DNA from: Casp-actino8 sp964563545 | Lineage (GTDB): Bacteria > Actinomycetota > Acidimicrobiia > Acidimicrobiales > Ilumatobacteraceae | DNA length: 64,000 bases | Direction: 5' to 3' | Assembly: GCA_964563545.1 (NCBI GenBank) | Contig: CAZLXB010000004.1 | Coordinates: forward strand, 1 to 64,000 | In this document: positions 8,724-17,051 of the stretch, one piece after another | Layout: each line of letters starts with the position of its first letter | How positions within the stretch are numbered: the first letter of the stretch is position 1 | The notes under the pieces: generated by a model | Databases searched by the model: none | What the model was told of the DNA's origin: nothing | Seen by the model: only the letters and a program-made list of their open reading frames with translations | Program-made: the position numbers and the translations under genes

Positions 8724-9757
8724 CACGGATACACCCCCACGGATGTGAGTCCCGATGTCTCGGGCAGACCCAGGGCCACGTTCATCGCCTGCACTGCACC
8801 ACCCGAGGCTCCCTTGCAGAGGTTGTCGAGTGCGCTGATCACGATCACGTTGCCAGTGCGCGAATCGAATCGTGCCGTGATGTGAACGGCATTCGATCCG
8901 AGCGTGGCCTTGGTGGATGGAGATTCGGCCCGCACCACGATGAAAGGTTCGCCGCGATACGCGGTCGCCAGCACGTCGAGAAGCGATTCGGACGTCACCC
9001 CCGCCGTCGGCCGCGCGTAACAAGTCGCGAGGATGCCACGGTTCAACGGAACGAGGTGAGGCGTGAAGAGCACCGTCGCGCCGATCTGCTCCTCCATCTC
9101 GGGGGTGTGGCGATGGTTCACCAACCCGTAGGCGTTCATGTCTTCGTCGACCGTGCAGAAGAGGTTCGTGTGTTTGGGCGCCCGTCCGGCACCCGACACA
9201 CCACTTGCGGCATCGACGATCACGCCCGACGTCTCGACGAGTCCGGCGTCCACGAGCGGCGCCAACGCGAGCGTGGCCGCGGTGACGTAGCAACCGGGGG
9301 TAGCGATCAGATTCGCACCGGGCAGAGCGGACCGGTACCGCTCCGGCAGTCCATACACCGCGTCCGCGAGCAGGGCCGGGTGAGTGTGGTCGAATCCGTA
9401 GTACTCCGGATAGGCGCTGAAATTCTTGAGTCGGTAGGCGGCCGAGAGGTCGAGCACACAGCCCACTCGACCCACGAGTTCGGGAACGAGTTCGAGGCTC
9501 GCCTCGTGGGGCAGACCGAGAAAAACTGCATCGAGGCCATGGCAGGCCGTGGGGTCGTTCTCCGAAAAACGAAGGTCCCCGTAACGCGCGGCCAGGCTCG
9601 GATAGAGCGAGGCGATGGGTGTGCCGGCTTGCGAATCACCGCTTGCCGATACGACCTCGACATCGGGGTGAAGGGCGAGAATACGGAGCAGTTCGGCGCC
9701 GGTGTAGCCGGAGGCTCCGAGGACGGCGACGCGCTTTTTCGTGGACGGTGAGGACAC
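8723..9757 (-). CDS. argC: N-acetyl-gamma-glutamyl-phosphate reductase
   Basis: NADPH-dependent reduction of N-acetylglutamyl phosphate. The 344-aa protein has the Rossmann motif VAVLGASGYTGAELLRIL and the active-site cysteine in TPGCYVTAATLA. It is the first gene of the arg operon. The chosen start is GTG 9757, directly before the first conserved beta strand. The start lies only about 8 nt after the proposed -10 hexamer, so the transcript is probably leaderless or nearly so, and no Shine-Dalgarno sequence is seen. Confidence 0.95.
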   Translation of the reverse strand: MSSPSTKKRVAVLGASGYTGAELLRILALHPDVEVVSASGDSQAGTPIASLYPSLAARYGDLRFSENDPTACHGLDAVFLGLPHEASLELVPELVGRVGCVLDLSAAYRLKNFSAYPEYYGFDHTHPALLADAVYGLPERYRSALPGANLIATPGCYVTAATLALAPLVDAGLVETSGVIVDAASGVSGAGRAPKHTNLFCTVDEDMNAYGLVNHRHTPEMEEQIGATVLFTPHLVPLNRGILATCYARPTAGVTSESLLDVLATAYRGEPFIVVRAESPSTKATLGSNAVHITARFDSRTGNVIVISALDNLCKGASGGAVQAMNVALGLPETSGLTSVGVYP

Positions 9758-9759
9758 GA

Positions 9760-9794
9760 CGCATGATCATACGGACTACTGAATGGGAATACAA
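9760..9794 (-). promoter_or_regulatory. argC promoter overlapped by tandem ARG-box-like operators
   Basis: The minus strand has a -35 TTGTAT (9789-9794), a 17-bp spacer and a -10 TATGAT (9766-9771). Two half-site blocks, CGCAT at 9760 and TGAAT at 9780 on the plus strand, begin exactly 20 bp apart and cover the -10 and spacer. GCATGATCATACGG (9761-9774) recurs exactly upstream of carA. ArgR typically binds paired boxes two helical turns apart, and argR is in this operon. Confidence 0.7.
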
Positions 9795-9854
9795 TCACCC
9801 CTCCGCAATCCTTGTTGACCCACCGACCGCGGACGCTCCTGCCAACATGGTCGG

Positions 9855-10406
9855 GTGAACCGCCCGTCCGGCTTCCCCCTGCCCTCCACCAAGGGCCGGC
9901 TGCTCGTGGCCGCCCCTCCCCTGGCCGACGGCAACTTCGATCGGACCGTTGTTTACGTGCTCGAACACAACGAAGGAGGGGCCCTCGGGGTGGTCCTGAA
10001 CCGGCGTAGCGAGGATCTCGACATCGAGTTCGACTCGTGGTCGCACCTCATCGCTCCACCAGCCGAACTCTTCACGGGCGGGCCGGTCGAGACGAACGCC
10101 CTGATCGCACTCGGCCGCTTCGTCGACGATCAGGGTCGACCTTCGGCCGAGCCGGTCGATCTCGACAGCGACCCACTCGTCCTCGACCCGATGCCGTCGG
10201 CGATTCGCATCTTCATCGGATACGCCGGATGGGGTGCGCAACAACTCGACGGAGAGTTGGAGATGGGTGCGTGGATCGTCGTTCCCTTCGAGGTCGACGA
10301 CGTCTTTTGTGCCGAGCCCGATGATCTGTGGCGATCGGTTCTACGCCGCCAGCCCGGTCGTATGGCGTGGCTCGCCGACTGCCCCGCGGACGTTCTCTCG
10401 AACTGA
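9855..10406 (+). CDS. YqgE/AlgH family protein (UPF0301)
   Basis: Conserved protein of unknown molecular function, 183 aa. The family signature FIGYAGWGAQQLDGELEMGAW is near residues 118-138, and the N-terminus KGRLLVAAPPLADGNFDRTVVY is also typical. It was called a transcriptional regulator in Pseudomonas (AlgH), but no DNA-binding motif is visible. Start is taken as GTG 9855; the gene is divergent from argC with about 97 bp between them and stands alone. Confidence 0.88.
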   Translation: MNRPSGFPLPSTKGRLLVAAPPLADGNFDRTVVYVLEHNEGGALGVVLNRRSEDLDIEFDSWSHLIAPPAELFTGGPVETNALIALGRFVDDQGRPSAEPVDLDSDPLVLDPMPSAIRIFIGYAGWGAQQLDGELEMGAWIVVPFEVDDVFCAEPDDLWRSVLRRQPGRMAWLADCPADVLSN

Positions 10407-10436
10407 AGGCGTGACGCGAGGATCCGGTGCGATTTC

Positions 10437-10453
10437 TTCACCCGGGAGGTGAA
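10437..10453. repeat. Perfect inverted repeat after the AlgH-family gene
   Basis: TTCACC and GGTGAA flank a 5-nt spacer (CGGGA). It lies 30 nt past the AlgH-family stop and about 100 nt before the TetR gene, so it may be a terminator hairpin without a T-tract or an operator. No data distinguish these. Confidence 0.4.
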
Positions 10454-10550
10454 AGTTCGTCACCAGAAAAACGGAAGGTCTCGGACGTCGATGCGCCCCA
10501 AAGTCCACCGATTCATCCAGTGACTAACAGTATTCGCTAACTTTTCCTCA

Positions 10551-11150
10551 GTGTCCACGACCACGAAGACGTCCAGTGAGCTCATTCTCGAGAGCGCCCG
10601 AGCCGAACTGGCCAAGAGCGGGATTCTCGGCCTGCGAGTTGCCGAGGTGGCCCGCGGAGCCCATTGCTCGATCACGAACATCTACCGCTACTTCGGCGAT
10701 CGTGACGGCCTTCTGGCCCGAGTTCTCGGCGACATGTACGAGGAATTCACCGCTGGAGCAGTTGCCGGCTACGTGGCCCGCTTCGAGGGTCGCTCGGACG
10801 TGACCGTGGATGAGTTGGCCCGGGCGATCCCTCTGCCGACCTCCGACGACTCGATCGATGTCCAAGAGTTCCGACTTCAGATCCTGGCCGCGGCCACCGA
10901 GAATCATCAGCTCAAATCGCGCCTCCAAGACATCACCCGCAAACGGGCCTCGGCTTGGATGAATGGAGTCGAGATACTCCGGTCCCGGATGGCCCCCGGC
11001 GAGGAGTTCGACGAGCGAGTTTTCTTCCTGATGCTCGCCAATCACATGCCGTACTACAACTACCTCCTTGGCGACATGGGAGCGACCGAGGAACAGTTCC
11101 AGCAGTTCCTGGCCGACAAACTCCGCGCCCAGCCGCAACCACACCCCTAG
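10551..11150 (+). CDS. TetR family transcriptional regulator
   Basis: A 199-aa regulator with an N-terminal helix-turn-helix: LILESARAELAKSG (helix 1), VAEVARGAHCSITNIYRYFGDRDGL (HTH, about residues 33-58). The C-terminal ligand domain is unrecognised. It is probably a repressor; the target is unknown and no co-transcribed gene exists (pheT is convergent). Start is GTG 10551. The upstream DNA contains CTAAC repeated at 10524 and 10537 (13-bp spacing), which could be part of an autoregulatory operator. Confidence 0.9.
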   Translation: MSTTTKTSSELILESARAELAKSGILGLRVAEVARGAHCSITNIYRYFGDRDGLLARVLGDMYEEFTAGAVAGYVARFEGRSDVTVDELARAIPLPTSDDSIDVQEFRLQILAAATENHQLKSRLQDITRKRASAWMNGVEILRSRMAPGEEFDERVFFLMLANHMPYYNYLLGDMGATEEQFQQFLADKLRAQPQPHP

Positions 11151-11162
11151 GGGCAGCGCCGC

Positions 11163-13508
11163 TCAGCCGCGCAATTGGGCGTTGAGTTTGGTGGCAGCGG
11201 CGATGCACTTGTCGCGCACGCCCGCCACATCGGCATCGGTCAGCGTTCGGTCAGTGGCCTGTAGACGCAGTCGATAGGCCAGGCTTCGGCTGTCGCCTCC
11301 CCCGTCGGACCGGTACACATCGAAGAGTTCGATCGACACCAGTAGCGAACCGGCTGCTTGCCGGAGCGCCTTTTCGATCTTCTCGGCGGTCACATCGGCC
11401 GGCACGGTGAAAGCGAGGTCGAAGTCGGATGACGGGTACTTGGACGTCGGCTTCCACTGGGCCACCTTGGGTTCGGTGCGTAGAAGGATCGTCAGGTTCA
11501 CTTCCAACACGGCCACTCGTTCGGTCACGCCGTACGCGTCGAGAACGTCGGGGTGGATCTCGCCGACCACGCCAATCACGTCCTTGCCGGCCGACAACGT
11601 TGCCGATCGCGTCGGATGCAGCCCCGCCGGTACGACCGATTGATCGAGCCGCGCTCCCCAACCCATGGCTGACACGAGTTCGCGCCACATGCCGACCGCC
11701 GCCGGCGCCTCGGCCCCGGAGATCACGACCCCCAATGCTTCGTACTCGGCCGGAAGAACATCGCCACTCGGCGGATACACGTGTCCGATCTCGAAGAACC
11801 CGATGTTGGTCCGTCGATGTGATTCGTTGAAGGCGATCGCTTTCAGGAGACCAGGGCGCAGCGATGTGCGCAACACGTCGTCACCGACGACCAGCGGGTT
11901 CACGAGACGTACTGCATCGGGCGCGAGTCCGGCTCGATCGAGATCGCCGTCGGAGAGAAAAGGATGAGGCATGGCCTCGTCGAGACCGAGCCCGAGGAGG
12001 ATCTCGCGAACCTGGCGCCGTCGCTGCTGTACCGCCGAGAGACCGCCGGGCTGAGTCGACTTGGGCACCGTTCGCCCGAGGTTGTCGTACCCGAACAGAC
12101 GAGCGACCTCCTCGACGATGTCGATCTCGAGCGTGCAGTCGGGCCGCCACGACGGAACCGACACCTTCACTGCACCACCCGATTCCTCGGCCATGAATCC
12201 GATCGGTGCGAGAGTCTTCACGATCTCGGCGGCGGTGAAGGCACGACCGAGAAGGGCACCCACTCGCTCGGGGCGGACATCGATCGACGTCGCCACCGGC
12301 ATGGAATCGGCTCGGACATCGACGAAGCCATCGTGCACGACGAGGTCCGGACAGGTGAGGCGCAACAATTCCACGAATCGCGCCACCGAGGACTCGATCC
12401 CGAGCGGATCGATACCACGTTCGTTACGCGCCGACGCCTCGCTCCGCAGTCCGAGACGCTGTACCGACTTCATGATCCCGATCGGTTCGAAATACGCGGC
12501 TTCGAGGGCGACCGTCGTGGTGGTCGCGCTGATCTCGGTGTTCTGGCCGCCCATGATGCCGGCGATACCGATCGGGCGGTCGGTCGCGTCGCAGATGAGA
12601 AGGTCGTCGGAGGTCAGTGCCCGCTCGACACCGTCGAGGGTGACCATCGACTCGCCATCGCGGGCCACCCGCACTCGGAACCCTCCACCACCCAGCGTCG
12701 CGAAGTCGTAGGCGTGATTGGGCTGGTTGGTCTCGAGCATCACGTAATTGCTCACGTCGACCACGTTGTTGATCGGACGCATCCCGGCCGCCGACAGACG
12801 ACTCTTCATCCAGTCGGGTGATTCGGCGATACGAACACCACCGATGATCAGACTCGTGAAACGCGGACAACGATCGGTGGCCACGATCTCGACCGTCGCG
12901 CTGCTGGCCGCTCCGGACGAATCGACCCGGCCCGACGGCACCCGGAGTGGCACGCCGAAACGAGCCGATAGGTCTCGCGCCACTCCGACGTGCCCGAAGG
13001 CATCGGGGCGGTTGCGCAGAACATCGAGGTCGTACACCGTCTCCTCGGCCAACCCGAGAGCTCGTCCGTAGGGAACGCCGAGCGCGGTGTCGGGATCCAT
13101 GATGAGGATTCCGGAGTGGTCGTCACCGAGACCCAACTCGCGCGCCGAACAGCACATGCCCTCACTCGGAATGCCGACGATCGGTTTGGTCTCGATGAGT
13201 CGTCCATCGGGCATCAGGGTTCCGGGTGTGGCCCACGGAATCACATCACCGGGTTGCATGTTGAACGCTCCACACCACACGTGATGTTCCTGACCGTCAC
13301 CGATGTCGAGGAACACTCGGTGAACCTTGGCCGCATCAGGGTGGCGTTCGGTCTTGATCACGCGCGCCGTGATCACACCGGCGACGGTCGCCCCGACTCT
13401 GTCGACTGACTCGACCGCGAGTCCGACGTCGGAGAGCGTGTGGGCGACGAGGTCGACGTCGTCGGGGATGTCGACGAGTTCTTTCAACCAGGAGTGGACG
13501 ACCTTCAT
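11163..13508 (-). CDS. pheT: Phenylalanine--tRNA ligase beta subunit
   Basis: Large subunit of the alpha2-beta2 PheRS. The 781-aa protein is full length: N-terminal EMAP/tRNA-binding-like domain (VITARVIKTERHPDAAKVH, about residues 46-64), B3/B4 editing domain, B5 domain, and a C-terminal anticodon-binding FDX-ACB domain (KYPSSDFDLAFTV near 693). It follows pheS by 6 nt and is co-transcribed with it. Confidence 0.97.
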   Translation of the reverse strand: MKVVHSWLKELVDIPDDVDLVAHTLSDVGLAVESVDRVGATVAGVITARVIKTERHPDAAKVHRVFLDIGDGQEHHVWCGAFNMQPGDVIPWATPGTLMPDGRLIETKPIVGIPSEGMCCSARELGLGDDHSGILIMDPDTALGVPYGRALGLAEETVYDLDVLRNRPDAFGHVGVARDLSARFGVPLRVPSGRVDSSGAASSATVEIVATDRCPRFTSLIIGGVRIAESPDWMKSRLSAAGMRPINNVVDVSNYVMLETNQPNHAYDFATLGGGGFRVRVARDGESMVTLDGVERALTSDDLLICDATDRPIGIAGIMGGQNTEISATTTTVALEAAYFEPIGIMKSVQRLGLRSEASARNERGIDPLGIESSVARFVELLRLTCPDLVVHDGFVDVRADSMPVATSIDVRPERVGALLGRAFTAAEIVKTLAPIGFMAEESGGAVKVSVPSWRPDCTLEIDIVEEVARLFGYDNLGRTVPKSTQPGGLSAVQQRRRQVREILLGLGLDEAMPHPFLSDGDLDRAGLAPDAVRLVNPLVVGDDVLRTSLRPGLLKAIAFNESHRRTNIGFFEIGHVYPPSGDVLPAEYEALGVVISGAEAPAAVGMWRELVSAMGWGARLDQSVVPAGLHPTRSATLSAGKDVIGVVGEIHPDVLDAYGVTERVAVLEVNLTILLRTEPKVAQWKPTSKYPSSDFDLAFTVPADVTAEKIEKALRQAAGSLLVSIELFDVYRSDGGGDSRSLAYRLRLQATDRTLTDADVAGVRDKCIAAATKLNAQLRG

Positions 13509-13514
13509 ACTTCC

Positions 13515-14516
13515 TCAGAACTGCTCGATGAACCGAAGGTCGTTGGTGTACATCTCACGAACGTCGCCGACTCCGTGACGTTCCTTGGCCATGCGATCGA
13601 TACCGAATCCGAAGGCGAAGCCACTCCACTCCTCGGGGTCGAGACCACCGGCGCGCAAGACGTTCGGGTGCACCATGCCGCATCCACCCAATTCGAGCCA
13701 GTCACCCTTGGGCGTGCGGATGTCGAATTCGGCCGAAGGTTCGGTGAACGGGAAGTAGGACGGGCGCAAACGGCTTCCGAACTCGGTTCCGAAGAAGGCC
13801 TTGGTGAAGGCCTCGATCGTTCCGGCGAGATCGGCGAGTGTGATGCCACGGTCGATCACCAGCCCCTCGATCTGATGGAAGACCGCGAGATGGGTGGCGT
13901 CAGTGGTTTCGTTGCGGAACACTCGTCCGGGCATGACCATGTAGATCGGGGGTTCGATCTCCTGCATGACCCGGATCTGAACCGGCGAGGTGTGCGTGCG
14001 CAGAACGGTGCTGCCGGGCGATCCGTGATCCACGTAGAACGTGTCGTGCATGCTTCGCGCCGGGTGGGAAGGCGGCATGTTGAGAGCTTCGAAGTTGTAC
14101 CAGTCGGTCTCGACCTCGGGCCCTTCGGCGATCTGGAATCCGAGTCCGACGAAGACGTCCTCGAGGCGTTGCCAGGCCTGGGTCACGATGTGCGCACGCC
14201 CACGCCCGGATGCTCGATAGTGCTCGGTCAGATCGATTGCCTCGGCCGCGAGTTGTCGGTTGCGTTCACTGCGCCCGAGATCCGCCATCCGTTCGGCAAG
14301 AACCGACTCCACGCGCGTCACGGCGAGATTGAGCGCCGCGCCGGCCTCCTTTTTTTCGTCGACGGTCGCCAGTCGACCCAGACCCGCCTTGAGCAAGGCA
14401 AGGGCACCCTTCTTGCCCAGCAATTCGGCATCGAGGCGACGCAGGTCGTCCACCGTCGTTGCAGCGGCGATGCTCGCCTCGGCGGCGACTCGGGCGGCTT
14501 CGATATCGGCGATCAT
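13515..14516 (-). CDS. pheS: Phenylalanine--tRNA ligase alpha subunit
   Basis: Catalytic subunit of PheRS, 333 aa. An N-terminal coiled coil is followed by a class II catalytic core with motif 2 (GRVFRNETTDATHLAVFHQIEG) and motif 3 (GFAFGFGIDRMAKERHG). The ATG at 14516 overlaps the upstream methyltransferase stop as ATGA and matches the family N-terminus, so I reject the longer upstream frame. Confidence 0.97.
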   Translation of the reverse strand: MIADIEAARVAAEASIAAATTVDDLRRLDAELLGKKGALALLKAGLGRLATVDEKKEAGAALNLAVTRVESVLAERMADLGRSERNRQLAAEAIDLTEHYRASGRGRAHIVTQAWQRLEDVFVGLGFQIAEGPEVETDWYNFEALNMPPSHPARSMHDTFYVDHGSPGSTVLRTHTSPVQIRVMQEIEPPIYMVMPGRVFRNETTDATHLAVFHQIEGLVIDRGITLADLAGTIEAFTKAFFGTEFGSRLRPSYFPFTEPSAEFDIRTPKGDWLELGGCGMVHPNVLRAGGLDPEEWSGFAFGFGIDRMAKERHGVGDVREMYTNDLRFIEQF

Positions 14517-15289
14517 GACCGATTCACGGTACCCGAGGGCGCGCGACGCTGACGAGCAACTTCGAAGCACAGGATCGTGCCGGCCATGGCCGCATTCAGA
14601 CTCTCGGCGCGTCCGACGTGTGGGATCGAGACCCACTCGTCGATCGGCGCGTCCGTCGGCAGACCATGGGCCTCGTGTCCGATCACGAGGCCGACACGGG
14701 TGGTCAGATCCACGTGTGTGAAGTCGTTGCCCTGATGCGACGACGTTCCGATGATCCGGAGCCCCTTGGTCCGGAGTTCCTCGAGTCCGGCGATCTCGAT
14801 GATCGGCAGATGAAACACCGCACCGGCCGACGATCGAACGACCTTGGGACTCGTCGGATCGACCGAACCCGGGGTGATGGCGAGAGCATCGGCCCCGGCC
14901 GCCTCGGCCGACCTCATGAGGGTGCCGAGGTTGCCCGGGTCGGCGAGACCGTGAGCGACCACGACGAATGTCGCCCGATCCAGAACCTCGATGTTCGCTC
15001 GCGGTCGACGGGCGATGGCGACGACACCGCGCGGTGCCTCGGTGTCAGCAACCTTCTCCAGCACACCGTCGGCGAGAAGGTGCACGACCCCTGCGCCGGC
15101 CACCGGGTCGGCCCCCGGTGCCACGAACTGACACTCGATCTCGAGCCCGGCACGAACGGCTTCGGCCACGAGAGTCGGGCCGTCGATCACGAGGACACCT
15201 TCCTCGAGACGCGCACTGCGGCGCCCCACGAGGCGCCGCAGTCGTTGAACGTGCTGATTGCTTAGGCTCAGCCCGGAACTCAGAGACAT
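14513..15289 (-). CDS. TrmH/SpoU family 23S rRNA/tRNA 2'-O-methyltransferase
   Basis: SAM-dependent RNA ribose methylase, 258 aa. An N-terminal substrate-binding region (about 1-100) is followed by the SPOUT knot with motif 1 ADPGNLGTLMRSAEAAGADA, motif 2 VIGHEAHGLP and motif 3 SIPHVGRAESLNAAMAGTI. It lies between rplT and pheS, the common location of a TsnR/RlmB-like rRNA methylase; the target nucleotide cannot be told. ATG 15289 is preceded by GGAGG very close to the start. Confidence 0.9.
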   Translation of the reverse strand: MSLSSGLSLSNQHVQRLRRLVGRRSARLEEGVLVIDGPTLVAEAVRAGLEIECQFVAPGADPVAGAGVVHLLADGVLEKVADTEAPRGVVAIARRPRANIEVLDRATFVVVAHGLADPGNLGTLMRSAEAAGADALAITPGSVDPTSPKVVRSSAGAVFHLPIIEIAGLEELRTKGLRIIGTSSHQGNDFTHVDLTTRVGLVIGHEAHGLPTDAPIDEWVSIPHVGRAESLNAAMAGTILCFEVARQRRAPSGTVNRS

Positions 15290-15306
15290 CTCCTCCGAGT
15301 CGGCGA

Positions 15307-15663
15307 TCAGCCGAGGGCGGCCTTGGCGGTGGCCACCAACTTCGAGAAGGCGGCCGGATCCGTCACGGCGAGGTCGGCGAGGATCTTGCGATCGACTTCC
15401 ACACCGGCCGCATTCAGACCGGCGATGAACCGGCTGTACGACATGTCGTTCAGCCGGCATGCCGCATTGATGCGCTGGATCCAGAGGCGGCGGAACTCGC
15501 CCTTCTTGGCCCGGCGGTCGCGGAACGCGTACTGTCCCGACTTCATCACCTGTTCGTTGGCGGCGCGCACCGAACGGCTCTTGTTGCCGTAATAACCCTT
15601 GGCGCGCTCCAGAACCTGGCGACGCTTCTTCTTTGCTCCAACGGCTCTCTTCACCCTGGCCAT
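15307..15663 (-). CDS. rplT: 50S ribosomal protein L20
   Basis: 118-aa primary 23S-binding protein. The Lys/Arg-rich N-terminus (MARVKRAVGAKKKRRQVLER) and KGEFRRLWIQRINAACR are diagnostic. It is third in the conserved infC-rpmI-rplT operon, 71 nt after rpmI. Confidence 0.98.
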   Translation of the reverse strand: MARVKRAVGAKKKRRQVLERAKGYYGNKSRSVRAANEQVMKSGQYAFRDRRAKKGEFRRLWIQRINAACRLNDMSYSRFIAGLNAAGVEVDRKILADLAVTDPAAFSKLVATAKAALG

Positions 15664-15734
15664 CGGGACTCCCTTCTCTCTACGAAACTTTCCGTGAACT
15701 GACTACGACGTGTGTTGAACGATGGCGAGACGAC

Positions 15735-15932
15735 TCAGCGCTCACCGAGCAGGCGCTTGATCTTCTTCTCGTCACCCGAGTGGACATCGACCATGCCGTC
15801 GAGGCGGCGGGTACGGGTCGAGGGCTTCTTCTCGAAGAGGTGTTGGCGGTTCTGCTGCAGACGGCGGAGCTTGCCGGTTCCGGTCTTACGGAAACGCTTG
15901 GCGGCTGTCTTGCTGGTCTTCATCTTCGGCAT
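15735..15932 (-). CDS. rpmI: 50S ribosomal protein L35
   Basis: 65-aa protein starting MPKMKTSKTAAKRFRKTGTG, the standard L35 N-terminus, which fixes the ATG at 15932 rather than the longer open frame. It lies between infC (10 nt upstream) and rplT. Confidence 0.97.
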   Translation of the reverse strand: MPKMKTSKTAAKRFRKTGTGKLRRLQQNRQHLFEKKPSTRTRRLDGMVDVHSGDEKKIKRLLGER

Positions 15933-15942
15933 GTTGGATTCC

Positions 15943-16551
15943 TTACTCGCTTGTTTCGGGTGCTGATTGCTCGGCTTCGGCGGACTCTCCACCATCGGCC
16001 TTCGGGCCGGCCGAACTGCTCTTCTTGGTCGACTTCTTCTCGGGAATGAGCACCAAGGTCATGTTGCGTCCCTCGAGTCGGGCTTGGGTCTCCACCTTGG
16101 CGATGGCCCCCACCTGCTCGATCACGCCGTCGAGGATCTTGCTGCCGAGTTCCGGGTGGGCCATTTCACGCCCACGGAACTGGAGGGTCACCTTGACCTT
16201 GTGTCCTTCTTCGAGGAATTGCTGCACGTGGCGAACCTTGGTGTCGAAGTCGCCCTTGCCGATCTTGGGTCGGAACTTGACTTCCTTCACCGTGATGTGG
16301 GCGGTCTTCTTACGGGCTTCACGCGCGCGCTGCGATTCCTCGTAGCGGAACTTGCCGTAGTCCATGATGCGACACACCGGCGGCGTGGCGAGCGGTGCGA
16401 CTTCGACGAGGTCGAGGTCGATCTCCTGAGCCAGCGCCAAAGCTTCCGGGAGGGTCTTGATCCCCACCTGGGAGCCGTCGGGGCCGATCACCCTCACTTC
16501 GCGGGCGCGGATGCGCTCGTTGTAGCGGGGTTCGTTCTGCGGCGTTGCTAT
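15943..16551 (-). CDS. infC: Translation initiation factor IF-3, with ATA start
   Basis: IF-3 stabilises free 30S subunits and proofreads start codons. Coding from an ATA at 16551 gives 202 aa. The first canonical start, GTG 16497, would cut off the conserved N-terminal residues NEPRYNERIRAREVRVIG. An in-frame TGA lies 9 nt upstream of the ATA, so a more upstream start is impossible. An AGGAG (16561-16565) sits 9 nt before the ATA. IF-3 genes commonly use rare starts (ATT in E. coli) for autoregulation. The C-terminal tail is Lys/Ser/Glu-rich. DYGKFRYEE and the C-terminal 30S-binding domain are intact. Confidence 0.93.
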   Translation of the reverse strand: MATPQNEPRYNERIRAREVRVIGPDGSQVGIKTLPEALALAQEIDLDLVEVAPLATPPVCRIMDYGKFRYEESQRAREARKKTAHITVKEVKFRPKIGKGDFDTKVRHVQQFLEEGHKVKVTLQFRGREMAHPELGSKILDGVIEQVGAIAKVETQARLEGRNMTLVLIPEKKSTKKSSSAGPKADGGESAEAEQSAPETSE

Positions 16552-16557
16552 GGCTGT

Positions 16558-16624
16558 TCACTCCTGTGCAATGGGCTTGCCTCCCATGTGAGTCGGATAG
16601 GACGCGACGCGAACCCAATCCGAC
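16558..16624 (-). promoter_or_regulatory. infC 5' leader with ribosome binding site, hairpins and possible 9-codon leader ORF
   Basis: The AGGAG at 16561-16565 serves the ATA start. Upstream are two inverted repeats: ATGGG/CCCAT (16571-16575 with 16583-16587) and GTCGGAT/ATCCGAC (16592-16598 with 16618-16624). A 9-codon ATG frame (16587 to the TGA at 16558) ends on top of the ribosome binding site. Regulation by IF-3 or L20 is known in other bacteria, but whether these structures matter here is unknown. Confidence 0.4.
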
Positions 16625-16742
16625 AGGAGCCCAGGGCGCCTGCGCTTCATGACCCGGACGCACCACAGGTGGCCGGGTGGGGGAACTCCCCACTTCGCCT
16701 CAGTTGTGCCCTGTAGGGTAACCGCCCCGCAAGGAAAATCCG

Positions 16743-17051
16743 ATGGATGAGACCGAGTTCGACCAGCAAATAGAGGATTCGATGGAGGCTCTGGCCGAGG
16801 CCCGAGCCCGACTCGCCGAGGTTCCGGCCGAAGTCGTCGTGGTCAACCACGCCATGGGTCTGTACGAACTGGCGGCCATCCACCTGACCTCGGCCCCGGC
16901 CAATCTCGGCGCCGCCGCTCTGGCCATCGACGCCCTTGCGTGTCTGGTCGAGGGTCTCGGCGAGCGGATCGGCCCCGATCAGGCCGTTCTGTCCGACGCT
17001 CTCTCGAACATCAGGATCGCTTTCGTCCAGGTGAAGGGCTCGGCCGACTGA
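16743..17051 (+). CDS. DUF1844-like small conserved protein
   Basis: A 102-aa acidic, mostly helical protein. The central part (HAMGLYELAAIHL, then AALAIDALACLVEGLGERIG) and the end (LSDALSNIRIAFVQV) resemble DUF1844, a family often encoded beside infC in actinobacteria. It is divergent from infC here, which supports the call. Function is unknown. The 3' end overlaps the convergent ATL gene by 41 bp. Confidence 0.65.
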   Translation: MDETEFDQQIEDSMEALAEARARLAEVPAEVVVVNHAMGLYELAAIHLTSAPANLGAAALAIDALACLVEGLGERIGPDQAVLSDALSNIRIAFVQVKGSAD

